Below, in pieces: positions 1-6,403 of a stretch of DNA of 8,399 nt. This DNA is from Candidatus Omnitrophota bacterium (GTDB lineage: Bacteria; Omnitrophota; Koll11; Gygaellales; Profunditerraquicolaceae): positions 1-8,399 of the forward strand of contig JAQULD010000071.1 in NCBI GenBank assembly GCA_028719045.1. Direction: 5' to 3'. Both the position numbers and the translations under genes were made by a program. Numbering within the stretch: the first letter of the stretch is position 1; each line of letters starts with the position of its first letter. The notes beneath the pieces are model-generated. The model was not told the origin of the DNA, made no database searches, and saw nothing but the letters and a program-made list of their open reading frames with translations.

Positions 1-292
1 AAAACGGATACCCGGGGCCGCGCGTAACGACCGGCTGAAACGAGGTTTGTTCCGGTCCGCCCGCCCCGCTTATTGGGCTCGAAACGAAACCCTTATTTTT
101 ATACAAATTGGAAGCTATATCATTGTAAAGATATGAATCGCCGAACTGCCCCATTCCCGATCTTAATGTTTCCGGGGATTTAATTACCGGATAAAGCCTT
201 ATTGCCAAAGCCAGGACCAAAATACCACATAAAATAAATATTGCCCCGAAAGCGCCTTTGGACTTGGTTGCTCCGGGTATTTTGTTTTTCAT
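1..292 (-). CDS. GT-C family glycosyltransferase (ArnT/PMT-like), N-terminal part, cut by window edge
   Basis: An open frame starts with ATG at 292 and runs without a stop to the left edge, giving 97 residues. Residues 14-31 form a hydrophobic segment, the expected first membrane helix. Next comes a presumed periplasmic loop with G-D-S-Y-L-Y-N-D-I-A-S-N-L around 51-63 and T-R-G-P-G-Y-P at 90-96. This spacing (acidic residue, Y..xA.NL, then R.PGYP) is typical of the first loop of GT39/PMT_2-type enzymes that move sugars from lipid carriers; D52 sits where these families keep an acidic active-site residue. The gene begins 22 bp after the TPR GT-C gene and is probably co-transcribed with it. No strong ribosome-binding site is visible (only a weak GGA about 12 bases upstream). 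The family call is fairly secure; acceptor and sugar cannot be told. Confidence 0.7.
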   Translation of the reverse strand, partial: MKNKIPGATKSKGAFGAIFILCGILVLALAIRLYPVIKSPETLRSGMGQFGDSYLYNDIASNLYKNKGFVSSPISGAGGPEQTSFQPVVTRGPGYPF

Positions 293-314
293 GAGCAAAA
301 TTCCGGCTGAGATC

Positions 315-2006
315 TCACTTTTGTTCGTGTTTTCCTTCCAATATCCCCAAATAATAACTCGCGGACTGATTAGCCGGGTCAATAAGGAGAGCCCGCTGGA
401 AATCCTTTTTAGCTTCTTCTTTCCTGCCCTTGTAAGCGAGGGCTGTCCCGGAAAGCACATAAGTCTGGGCAAAATGATCATCTAACCTTTTAGACGCCTC
501 AAGCACAGGCAGCGCTTTATCGTAGCTGCCGCTTCTTATGTAAAATTGCGCCAAAATATTGTAAAAGTAGGGGTCGCTGCCGGAAGATTCGGCTGCCTGC
601 GTGAAATATTTTTCCGCTAAACCGTATTTTTCTACTCTTTCGTTAGCGAAACCGAGATTAGCGTAAACCATGTAATTAAAAACAGACCCTTTGTTGTACT
701 TTAATATCTTTGTGTATAGTTTTACCTCATCGTTCCAATACGTGTTTTCCGATATTGTCAGCGCAAAATAGAAAGGCGCAATGAACAGCAGTATAAGCGC
801 CGCTATTTTCTTAAAATAAGATCCTTTTTTTACCGCGGCAAAAAAAGAAAACACAAAAATAAGGAACCCTAAATAAGGAAAATAGAGATTATTCTCCGGC
901 AGAAGCAATTCATGCGCCCTCCTCGCTAATATATTATTAAAGAAAAGCATTGCCAAGAGAGGCAGGTAAAACCAGGTTATGCCTAATAAAAACATCCTGT
1001 TTTTCTTTATACCGTATATTAGCGAAACGGTTAAAAAGGCGAGAAAAACAAAAGAAAGCAGCCACCATTTATCGGCAAATGATTCAACAGCGATGATGCT
1101 CCTGCCCATGCGCAGCTGAAAAGGAAAAACCGCGATAAAAGTGTAAACGCAGGCTCCTTTCATCATTGTAAGAAGCCCAAAAAAAGCTTTGCTCAAATTT
1201 AAACTATTGATGCCGAAACCCGGTAACGATGCCGGCTTAAGTAATTGAAAACCCAGGAAAACCAAGATAAAAGGTATATATACCAGGAATTGATTCCGGG
1301 GGAATTTATCCTTATAGACCAGGCGGCCTAAAACAAACAGGAAAATAATTACCGAAAAACCGGCTTCCTTGGATAAGAGCGCGCTAAAAAAACATAACAC
1401 GGAAATAATATAATAAAAAATACTCTGTTTTTTTCCGTTTAGCCCCTTTAAAAAAGCAAGAACTGCCAGGCAGGAGAATAATAATAATAATATATCGGCT
1501 CTCCCCGAAACATAAGTTACGCTCGAAGTAAAGGCCGGGTTCAGGGCGAATAAAACCGCGCCCGGGAAAGCCAGAAGGTTATCCTTAAACAGGGCAAACA
1601 GGAGAAAATAAACAAGCAAGACGTTGGCTATATGCAGGATGACATTGGTAAGATGGTAACCAAAGGCGTTCAATTTCCATAATTGAAAATCCAGCATGTA
1701 GCTTAACGCCTGAAGCGGCCTGAAATAAACGGGGGTTTTATTAAACGCGGAGCTTTCGTCTTTATGGTATAACGGTTTAAAAGCCTCTTTTAGGGAAAGG
1801 TGCCTGATGTTCCTGTTCGCGAAAACCGCGGAATAATCGTCCCAGACAAAATAAGCGCCGAGCGAATTCACATAACAAAACATCGCCAAAAGCGCGCACA
1901 AAAAAACCGTTTTTTTAGAATCTAGTCCGGAAACCTTGCGGGATAGTTTTTCCCGGAAAGAAATGGGAATTTTTGAAGGAATATTATTGCCTATGCTCTC
2001 TATCAA
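315..2006 (-). CDS. TMTC-like GT-C membrane protein with C-terminal TPR repeats
   Basis: The 563-residue product is a polytopic membrane protein. A first helix (about 33-49) is followed by a loop with W55-D56-D57, the acidic pair expected in GT-C enzymes. It then has YFRPLQALSYMLD (94-106), GYHLTNVILH (116-125), NPAFTSSVTYVSGRAD (156-171) and a later SKE. These match the conserved pattern of TMTC-type/bacterial GT-C proteins (YRPL..LS..LD, GYHL.N...H, HP..T..V.Y..GR.D, SKE). Many further helices follow, then about three TPR units from roughly residue 440 to the end. Likely role: a lipid-linked sugar transferase acting on proteins or envelope glycans, with TPRs for partner binding; substrate unknown. 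The start is TTG at 2006, inside the end of the upstream PilZ gene (23-bp overlap), with no Shine-Dalgarno, so translation is probably coupled. The next ATG (residue 42) would fall within the first helix and is less likely. Confidence 0.8.
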   Translation of the reverse strand: MIESIGNNIPSKIPISFREKLSRKVSGLDSKKTVFLCALLAMFCYVNSLGAYFVWDDYSAVFANRNIRHLSLKEAFKPLYHKDESSAFNKTPVYFRPLQALSYMLDFQLWKLNAFGYHLTNVILHIANVLLVYFLLFALFKDNLLAFPGAVLFALNPAFTSSVTYVSGRADILLLLFSCLAVLAFLKGLNGKKQSIFYYIISVLCFFSALLSKEAGFSVIIFLFVLGRLVYKDKFPRNQFLVYIPFILVFLGFQLLKPASLPGFGINSLNLSKAFFGLLTMMKGACVYTFIAVFPFQLRMGRSIIAVESFADKWWLLSFVFLAFLTVSLIYGIKKNRMFLLGITWFYLPLLAMLFFNNILARRAHELLLPENNLYFPYLGFLIFVFSFFAAVKKGSYFKKIAALILLFIAPFYFALTISENTYWNDEVKLYTKILKYNKGSVFNYMVYANLGFANERVEKYGLAEKYFTQAAESSGSDPYFYNILAQFYIRSGSYDKALPVLEASKRLDDHFAQTYVLSGTALAYKGRKEEAKKDFQRALLIDPANQSASYYLGILEGKHEQK

Positions 2007-2403
2007 GTAGTTTTATCGCGGTATTTGCGAAATTGGCTATTTCTCGTTTATCTTCCGGGTCTATTTTAGTGAAATGAATGCCTAACCGGTATTCATCCCC
2101 GTCCTTTTGGTTGTACCTGACTTCGCCCGCTATTTCTACGGGCCCGTAAAAACTTACGTCTTCCTTGTCCACCTTAAACAAGGTGAACCTCATCATGACG
2201 ACACTTAATTTCGGGATATCGTAATCGCTAACGATCGCCATCCCCTGTTCGCTGAGATCCAGTATCGTCGCCTTGATCTCCCGGTCAGCGGTCAAAAGCC
2301 TGACGGTCAAAGGTTCGTTAACCCTGTAAATCACTGAAAGGCTTACTCTTACCCGTTTTGTCCTTCTTCTTTCGGCTCCTGAATATGATTCCTCCACTAT
2401 CAC
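1984..2403 (-). CDS. PilZ domain protein (about 139 aa)
   Basis: A single PilZ domain fills most of this soluble protein. Counting from the outermost GTG (2406), R14-x3-R18 lies in the R-rich stretch 13-18 and D50-x-S52-x2-G55 (DLSEQG) follows about 30 residues later. These two motifs hold c-di-GMP in known PilZ proteins, and both are intact, so ligand binding is expected. No output domain is attached; it probably acts through protein contacts. It lies 41 bp downstream of the response regulator and overlaps the GT-C gene, which suggests the GT-C protein or its pathway is the target (inference). Three in-frame GTG codons (2406, 2403, 2397) compete as starts. The AGGAGG at 2408-2413 lies 1, 4 and 10 bases from them. 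I chose 2403 as the closest to ideal spacing; 2397 is also possible. Confidence 0.85.
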   Translation of the reverse strand: MIVEESYSGAERRRTKRVRVSLSVIYRVNEPLTVRLLTADREIKATILDLSEQGMAIVSDYDIPKLSVVMMRFTLFKVDKEDVSFYGPVEIAGEVRYNQKDGDEYRLGIHFTKIDPEDKREIANFANTAIKLLDREHRQ

Positions 2404-2407
2404 CACA

Positions 2408-2413
2408 CCTCCT
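2408..2413 (-). promoter_or_regulatory. Strong Shine-Dalgarno (AGGAGG) of the PilZ gene
   Basis: This is a perfect AGGAGG on the minus strand and the strongest ribosome-binding site in the window. It sits too close to the outermost GTG (2406, spacing 1), which argues for initiation at the GTG at 2403 (spacing 4) or 2397 (spacing 10). It contrasts with the lack of clear sites before the neighbouring response regulator and GT-C genes, so the PilZ protein may be made in excess over them. Confidence 0.75.
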
Positions 2414-2447
2414 GTATAAAAAAAGCCCTTAGAGTCATTGCGGATAA

Positions 2448-2813
2448 TTAATAAATATATTTTCTTATATATTTTAGGAGTTCCTCTATATCAAACGGTT
2501 TAATTATATAATCCAAAGCCCCCAGTTCCTGGCCTTCAAATATCGAAGCAGACGCCCCCTTGGCTGAAAGTATAATTACCGGTATCGATTTCAGAGAATC
2601 CTGCGCCTGCATTTCTCTCAGCATAGCCAGTCCGTCCTTGTTCGGCATAATTATATCAAGCAGGATCAAATCAGGTTTTTCTTCGTTGAGTTTAACCAGC
2701 CCTTCCTGCCCGTCGTAAGCGCAAGCAACCTCGTAGCCGTGAACTTCTAGCCTCTTCTTAAGGAACAGTACGACGTCCGGTTCATCATCAACGACCAGTA
2801 TCTTCTTAGGCAT
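2448..2813 (-). CDS. Single-domain response regulator (CheY-like receiver)
   Basis: The 121 residues form one receiver domain with no output domain. The acidic pocket is D9-D10, the phospho-acceptor is D53 (LLLDIIMP), the switch Ser is S83 (ILSA) and the conserved Lys is K105 (IKPF); the GALDYIIKPF signature is complete. It should be phosphorylated by a histidine kinase not encoded here and signal by protein contact. The ATG at 2813 lies 21 bp after the membrane/coiled-coil gene and 41 bp before the PilZ gene, within one minus-strand operon. Only a weak GGGA element precedes the start. Its partner could be the adjacent coiled-coil protein, the PilZ protein or a flagellar/pilus motor. The receiver assignment is certain; the pathway is inference. 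Confidence 0.93.
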   Translation of the reverse strand: MPKKILVVDDEPDVVLFLKKRLEVHGYEVACAYDGQEGLVKLNEEKPDLILLDIIMPNKDGLAMLREMQAQDSLKSIPVIILSAKGASASIFEGQELGALDYIIKPFDIEELLKYIRKYIY

Positions 2814-2834
2814 TTTATTTATCCCGGAAACTAC

Positions 2835-3233
2835 CTATTTCTGAAGTAATTTTTCAAGCAGCTCTCTGGAAGTATTGGACATATTCTGTTCCAATTGCTT
2901 TATTACCAGGTCTTTCTTGCTCAATTCTTCTTTAGCGGCGACTAATTCCTGCTGGGCCTTGTCTAAATTATCGGATATGGTTTCTATCCTGGTCCCCAGC
3001 CTCGAAATATTATTTTCGCTTTCGACCATGTTTTTTTTGATGCCGCCAAATTCAGAAACCACGATCATCCCCGCGCTAAGCAAGAAACAAAAAAGCCAGA
3101 TCGAAGTGGTCCTCCAAAAAGAGGCCTTTTTTATCAATTCGGAGTACTTGGATTTATACGCCATGACCAATTGTTTATAATCGGCGAGGGCGTATACTAT
3201 GTCGTGTTCGTGTTTTTGCTTGTCTTTGGACAT
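2835..3233 (-). CDS. Small membrane-anchored coiled-coil protein, unknown function
   Basis: I do not recognise a family for this 132-residue protein. It has a polar N-terminal region of about 40 residues rich in K, H, D and Y, one membrane helix at about 43-60 (TSIWLFCFLLSAGMIVVS), and a C-terminal stretch from about 68 to 131 with heptad-like spacing (ISRLGTRIETISDNL, then alternating K/E and L) that should form a coiled coil. Positive residues (KK at 35-36, R41) before the helix suggest the N-terminus is cytoplasmic and the coiled coil periplasmic, or the protein is a dimeric envelope spacer. It is the first gene after the promoter at 3275-3303 and is followed 21 bp later by the response regulator. 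It may be a scaffold or sensor for that regulator, but nothing in the sequence proves this. ATG at 3233 has no clear Shine-Dalgarno. Confidence 0.75.
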   Translation of the reverse strand: MSKDKQKHEHDIVYALADYKQLVMAYKSKYSELIKKASFWRTTSIWLFCFLLSAGMIVVSEFGGIKKNMVESENNISRLGTRIETISDNLDKAQQELVAAKEELSKKDLVIKQLEQNMSNTSRELLEKLLQK

Positions 3234-3274
3234 TCCGTTATTTACGTTAAGTTTAATTTTAATTTACCCTGCAT

Positions 3275-3303
3275 ATTATACTATTAAAACACCCGATTAT
3301 TAA
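3275..3303 (-). promoter_or_regulatory. Predicted sigma-70-type promoter for the coiled-coil/response-regulator/PilZ/GT-C operon
   Basis: On the minus strand a perfect TATAAT lies at 3280-3275. A 17-bp spacer separates it from TTAATA at 3303-3298, which matches TTGACA at four of six positions. Transcription would start near 3268, leaving a leader of about 35 bases before the ATG at 3233. The site lies in the only sizeable gap (3234-3323, 90 bp, very AT-rich) within the minus-strand block, so it would separate the PilZ-TPR unit from the downstream genes. AT-rich DNA gives such matches by chance, so confidence is moderate. Confidence 0.5.
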
Positions 3304-3323
3304 TATTTTTTTAATAGATTTTA

Positions 3324-4823
3324 TTATTTATTTTTCTCAATACGCAGGATATTATCGCGCTCTAAAGTAATCGTGCCATAAGAAGCCCCGACTTTCAGTT
3401 CTAGCGTTACTTCTTTGGCTGTTTCTTGTTTTATATTGCCGTTTATCTTGCGCCCGCTTTTTAAGTAAATTGTATCGGAAAATGAATCATTGCGGCTATC
3501 GCTTATTTTGGCGGTTTTGGAAGCCTCCCTGCTGATACGCTCCATGTCCCGGCTGATAAACGCGGGGGAACCGGATGAGATTTTCACTTTATTCATGATC
3601 TCCTGCGCCCCTTCGTAGTTACCGGATTTTTCATATATCTTGGCCAGGGTGATATTCGCCTGCCAATTATCGGGATCGACGGCTAAAGCTTCCTTTACAG
3701 AGGCCAAAGCCCTATTGGCCTCCCCGATGCCGTTATAGGCGTAAGCCTTGCCGGTCAACGAAACAATATCACGCGGATCTTTAGCTAATTTGTTTTGACA
3801 GTTATCGATCTCGCGCGCGTATTCTTGAGCGGCTTCCCTGCCCCTACCCTGTTCGCTATAGATGTCCGCCAGGTCGTTATGCACATTCGGATAATCCGGA
3901 TGCGCTGCGATTAATTTTTTATATCCCTCCACGGCCTCACCGTACATGCCTCTGTCCCTGTTCACGCTGGCCAGGCTATACTGAATATCCGGGTCGCCCG
4001 CTTTTAATTTGAGGGCCTCCTGTAAATGAGGGGCCGCTTCGGGATAACGCTCCAGGCGCATCAAAGCAAGACCCAGGTCGTTATGCGTTGAAGCGTCATT
4101 TGGGTTTATCGCCAGCGCGGCCATGAATTTACCCGCGGCGTTCAGGAACTCCCCCCTGTCGTAATAAATATTGCCCAAAAGCTTCAAGGCCTGCCAGCAC
4201 TGCGGGTCAATGCCTATAACTTCATTCAGTTTTGCTTCAGCTTCCTTGAATTTATGATCGTGGTAGTAAAAAGTAGCCAGGCTGTATTGGGACAAAATCA
4301 AATCAGGTTTGGCCTTTATCGCTTCGCTAAGCAACGCGTAAGCCTTACGTTTTTCTCCGGCCAAATACGCGTCAGTCGCCTTATTCAGGCAATCTGTCGC
4401 GTAACTTACGGAGACCATGTTCAATTCATTCTGTATCTGCGCGTTTTCAGGGAACATAGTCCTGGCCTTGCTGAATTCTTCAAATGATTCAGCGTACATT
4501 TTACGTTCGTAATATATTTTCCCCAGCTCTAAATGGAATTCTCCGGAATCAGATTTTCCCTGTTTTGCCTTATCCAATTCTTCCCTGGCCAGATCATCCG
4601 AGCCCTCCTTCATATAAACCTTTACCAGGCCGCAATGAGCCATAGGATAAGAAGGGTCTATTTGCAGCGCTTTTTTAAAGGACATGGCCGCATCATCGTA
4701 CATCTGACGGCCGTAATAATCCTCTCCTTTGTTATAATAATAAACAGACATCTTGTTTCTCGCGGTAAAAACAAAAAAACCCACCAGCGCCGCTATAACA
4801 AGCAATTCAATTGCTTTCCTCAT
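3324..4823 (-). CDS. Membrane-anchored TPR protein with a C-terminal small beta domain
   Basis: The 499-residue protein opens with an uncleaved-looking membrane anchor (about 4-21, after M-R-K). From about residue 28 to 425 it consists of consecutive 34-residue TPR units, roughly ten or eleven, with typical W/L-G-Y-A-F-A-P spacing (for example A..LLGNIYYDRGEFLNAAGKF and NDLGLALMRLERYPEAAPHL). After a polar linker (about 426-448), residues 449-499 form a separate domain, with D-T-I-Y-L-K-S-G-R-K-I-N-G at its start and a predicted run of short beta strands ending in I-L-R-I-E. TPR arrays are protein-binding scaffolds; this one probably sits on the outer face of the inner membrane and gathers envelope or secretion components. 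ATG 4823 is supported by AAGGA 9 bases upstream. The gene lies 54 bp after the small PilZ gene and is probably co-transcribed with it. Function beyond scaffolding is unknown. Confidence 0.85.
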   Translation of the reverse strand: MRKAIELLVIAALVGFFVFTARNKMSVYYYNKGEDYYGRQMYDDAAMSFKKALQIDPSYPMAHCGLVKVYMKEGSDDLAREELDKAKQGKSDSGEFHLELGKIYYERKMYAESFEEFSKARTMFPENAQIQNELNMVSVSYATDCLNKATDAYLAGEKRKAYALLSEAIKAKPDLILSQYSLATFYYHDHKFKEAEAKLNEVIGIDPQCWQALKLLGNIYYDRGEFLNAAGKFMAALAINPNDASTHNDLGLALMRLERYPEAAPHLQEALKLKAGDPDIQYSLASVNRDRGMYGEAVEGYKKLIAAHPDYPNVHNDLADIYSEQGRGREAAQEYAREIDNCQNKLAKDPRDIVSLTGKAYAYNGIGEANRALASVKEALAVDPDNWQANITLAKIYEKSGNYEGAQEIMNKVKISSGSPAFISRDMERISREASKTAKISDSRNDSFSDTIYLKSGRKINGNIKQETAKEVTLELKVGASYGTITLERDNILRIEKNK

Positions 4824-4877
4824 ATCTTCAGGTCCTTCATTTTGTCAGGGAACAGGCTCTATCCCGGATGCGAGAGA

Positions 4878-5213
4878 TTACGCCAAGTCGGGATTGTCAA
4901 AATCTATACGGTTAAGCATACCGAAATTAAGCCCGGAGCCAAAGACGTCCTTATCGATCTTGCTAGACCAGACCACTCTGGCTTTCCTGTATACTGGATT
5001 CTTAAATAATGAAGCGATCAGGGTTACCGGAAGCTCGGCGTTCACCGCAAGCTGGCAGTTGCCGATTATCCCTATCCCCGTCTGCGAAATATCTTTTAAT
5101 ATAAACCCCTGAGCCCCAGGCACGCTGATAAGGACAGTAGCCGCCCCGTCTATTTCAAATCTTTCATAAAACCTTCGGTGTAAAGATATCGAAGAATTAT
5201 CACCGTTTTTCAT
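4878..5213 (-). CDS. PilZ domain protein (111 aa)
   Basis: This is a minimal PilZ protein. R14-x3-R18 (RRFYERF) and D41-x-S43-x2-G46 (DISQTG) form the complete c-di-GMP-binding pair, 23 residues apart as usual. A beta-barrel sequence follows with V-V-W-S near residues 80-83 and G-x-x-F-G further on. It has no other domain and no membrane segment, so it is probably a cytoplasmic adaptor that changes partners on binding c-di-GMP. It shares little sequence with the other PilZ protein here beyond the motifs, so it is not a recent duplicate. ATG at 5213 is the only possible start: the frame hits a stop (TAA) three codons upstream. There is no Shine-Dalgarno. It is divergent from the ComFB-CheR gene and precedes the TPR gene by 54 bp. 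Confidence 0.88.
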   Translation of the reverse strand: MKNGDNSSISLHRRFYERFEIDGAATVLISVPGAQGFILKDISQTGIGIIGNCQLAVNAELPVTLIASLFKNPVYRKARVVWSSKIDKDVFGSGLNFGMLNRIDFDNPDLA

Positions 5214-5219
5214 GGAATT

Positions 5220-5249
5220 ATTATATCATTATTTGGAGCTCTCTCTAAA
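5220..5249 (-). promoter_or_regulatory. Predicted promoter of the 111-aa PilZ gene, placed for a leaderless mRNA
   Basis: On the minus strand a perfect TATAAT (5225-5220) is followed by only six bases before the ATG at 5213, so the expected transcription start coincides with the A of the start codon. An 18-bp spacer separates it from TTTAGA (5249-5244), four of six matches to TTGACA. The ATG has no ribosome-binding site and no alternative start, which fits a leaderless transcript. Confidence 0.5.
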
Positions 5250-5256
5250 AAAATCT

Positions 5257-5284
5257 TTGCCTGTTTTTTCGTTTATGATATACT
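5257..5284 (+). promoter_or_regulatory. Predicted extended -10 promoter of the ComFB-CheR gene, near-leaderless
   Basis: TATACT (5279-5284) is preceded by TG at 5276-5277, giving an extended -10 element (TGnTATACT). TTGCCT at 5257-5262 is a four-of-six -35 match with a 16-bp spacer. The predicted start is about A5291 to A5294, so the leader would be zero to three bases before the ATG at 5294. No Shine-Dalgarno is present. The element lies next to the divergent PilZ promoter (the -35 regions are back to back), so one regulator could control both. Confidence 0.5.
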
Positions 5285-5293
5285 TTTGCTATC

Positions 5294-6403
5294 ATGGAAA
5301 AGCTTAAAAACATAATAGAAGACATCGCGATCGACTTCCTGAATAACACCCTGGTGATGCGCAAGGATATCTGCACCTGCCAATCCTGCAAGAACGATAT
5401 GATGGCCCATATTTTATCCCATGTCCCGGCCAAATATGTTACCACCGAAAAAGGCGCCCTGCATACTATTATAGACCAGACCCGGATAGAAAAAGAGGCC
5501 GAGATCGGCAGGGCGGTCATCAATGCCATTTCAGTGATCAGCAAAAGCCCCAGGCACGGCGGGAACGAAGAAGAAGATAAAAACCAGAGTTTTGAAATAC
5601 TGCTGAACAAGATCTACGATGACCGCGGCGTGGATTTCCGGCATTACCATAAGGAAATCCTTAAAAGAAGGCTGTCTATCCGGATGAACGTCAACCGCGT
5701 GCAGAATTTCTCGGACTACTTAAGGCTGCTGATAAACAGCCCGCAGGAGTATGACAAGCTTTTCGAAGTCTTCTGCATCAATGTCTCTGAATTCTTCCGT
5801 GACCCTGACGTGTGGGAATCGGTTAAAAAAATATTAAAAGAACTGATCCAGAAAAAGATCAGCCAGAATGAGCGAAAACTTATTATCTGGTCCTCCGCTT
5901 CCGCGAGCGGCGAAGAACCGTATTCTATCGCGATACTTGTCAAAGAATTGTCCAAAACAATCGATACCAGAAACCTTTCTATCGAGATAACCGGGACTGA
6001 TATAGATGAGAAAGCCCTCAGGGCGTGCGGAAAAGCGGAGTACCCGAAGGCTGCGCTCAAAAATGTGAGCGACGAATTCCAGAAACTTTATTTTACGCAG
6101 CAGTTCACCGGCAACTTCAAGCTTAAAGACGAGATCAAAAGAATGGTAAATTTCAAATCGCTGGATTTGATCGCCTCGGATTATATCCCGAACACGGACC
6201 TGGTATTTTGCCGTAACGTTTTCATATACTTTACCCGCAGCCTCCAGGACCAACTGCTGATGAAATTCTACAGGTCGTTAATCGAAGGCGGATATTTTGT
6301 CATGGGCAAGACCGAAACGATGTGGATGGAAGCAAAAGAAATTTTTGAGGAATTAGACTTCAGGGCCCATATCTACCGGAAAAGGACCTCAAGACCTGAT
6401 TAA
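5294..6403 (+). CDS. cheR: ComFB-CheR fusion: putative cyclic di-nucleotide-responsive protein methyltransferase
   Basis: The 369-residue soluble protein has two parts. Residues 1-87 match ComFB: a helix (E..I.DI..D.L), the cluster C27-x-C29-x2-C32, then D35 and V44-P45-A46-K47-Y48-V49, and a helix reaching A-I-x-x-I-x-x-S-P at 78-86. Residues about 98-365 are a complete CheR: the helical N-terminal domain (F115 to E158), N163-V-S-E-F-F-R-D170, the SAM-binding [11 protein letters not shown] at 201-211, T-D-I-D at 235-238 with A-L-R-A-C-x-x-A-x-Y following, and [12 protein letters not shown] at 302-313. CheR enzymes methylate glutamates of chemoreceptors using S-adenosylmethionine. ComFB proteins are reported c-di-GMP/c-di-AMP receptors, so the enzyme may be gated by second messenger (inference). 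No receptor or CheB is present nearby. It is divergent from a PilZ gene. The start at 5294 is needed for the full ComFB fold. Confidence 0.88.
   Translation: MEKLKNIIEDIAIDFLNNTLVMRKDICTCQSCKNDMMAHILSHVPAKYVTTEKGALHTIIDQTRIEKEAEIGRAVINAISVISKSPRHGGNEEEDKNQSFEILLNKIYDDRGVDFRHYHKEILKRRLSIRMNVNRVQNFSDYLRLLINSPQEYDKLFEVFCINVSEFFRDPDVWESVKKILKELIQKKISQNERKLIIWSSASASGEEPYSIAILVKELSKTIDTRNLSIEITGTDIDEKALRACGKAEYPKAALKNVSDEFQKLYFTQQFTGNFKLKDEIKRMVNFKSLDLIASDYIPNTDLVFCRNVFIYFTRSLQDQLLMKFYRSLIEGGYFVMGKTETMWMEAKEIFEELDFRAHIYRKRTSRPD

Noticed and set aside
1475..1495. AAT-type triplet repeat resembling a microsatellite
   Set aside because: It encodes a leucine run in a membrane helix of the GT-C protein (TTA/TTATT codons), so it is explained by coding of a hydrophobic segment.
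2407..2447. T-run (seven T on the minus strand) between the receiver and PilZ genes as a possible terminator
   Set aside because: No inverted repeat precedes the T-run, and a strong Shine-Dalgarno follows directly, so continuous transcription is more likely.
3300..3323. AT-only inverted repeat after the TPR gene stop, as a possible terminator
   Set aside because: There is no GC-containing stem and no stable hairpin; the sequence is simply AT-rich and overlaps the predicted -35 region.
4533..5112. Overlapping plus-strand open frames across the TPR/PilZ boundary
   Set aside because: They are antisense to two genes with clear motifs and have no recognisable domain or ribosome-binding site.
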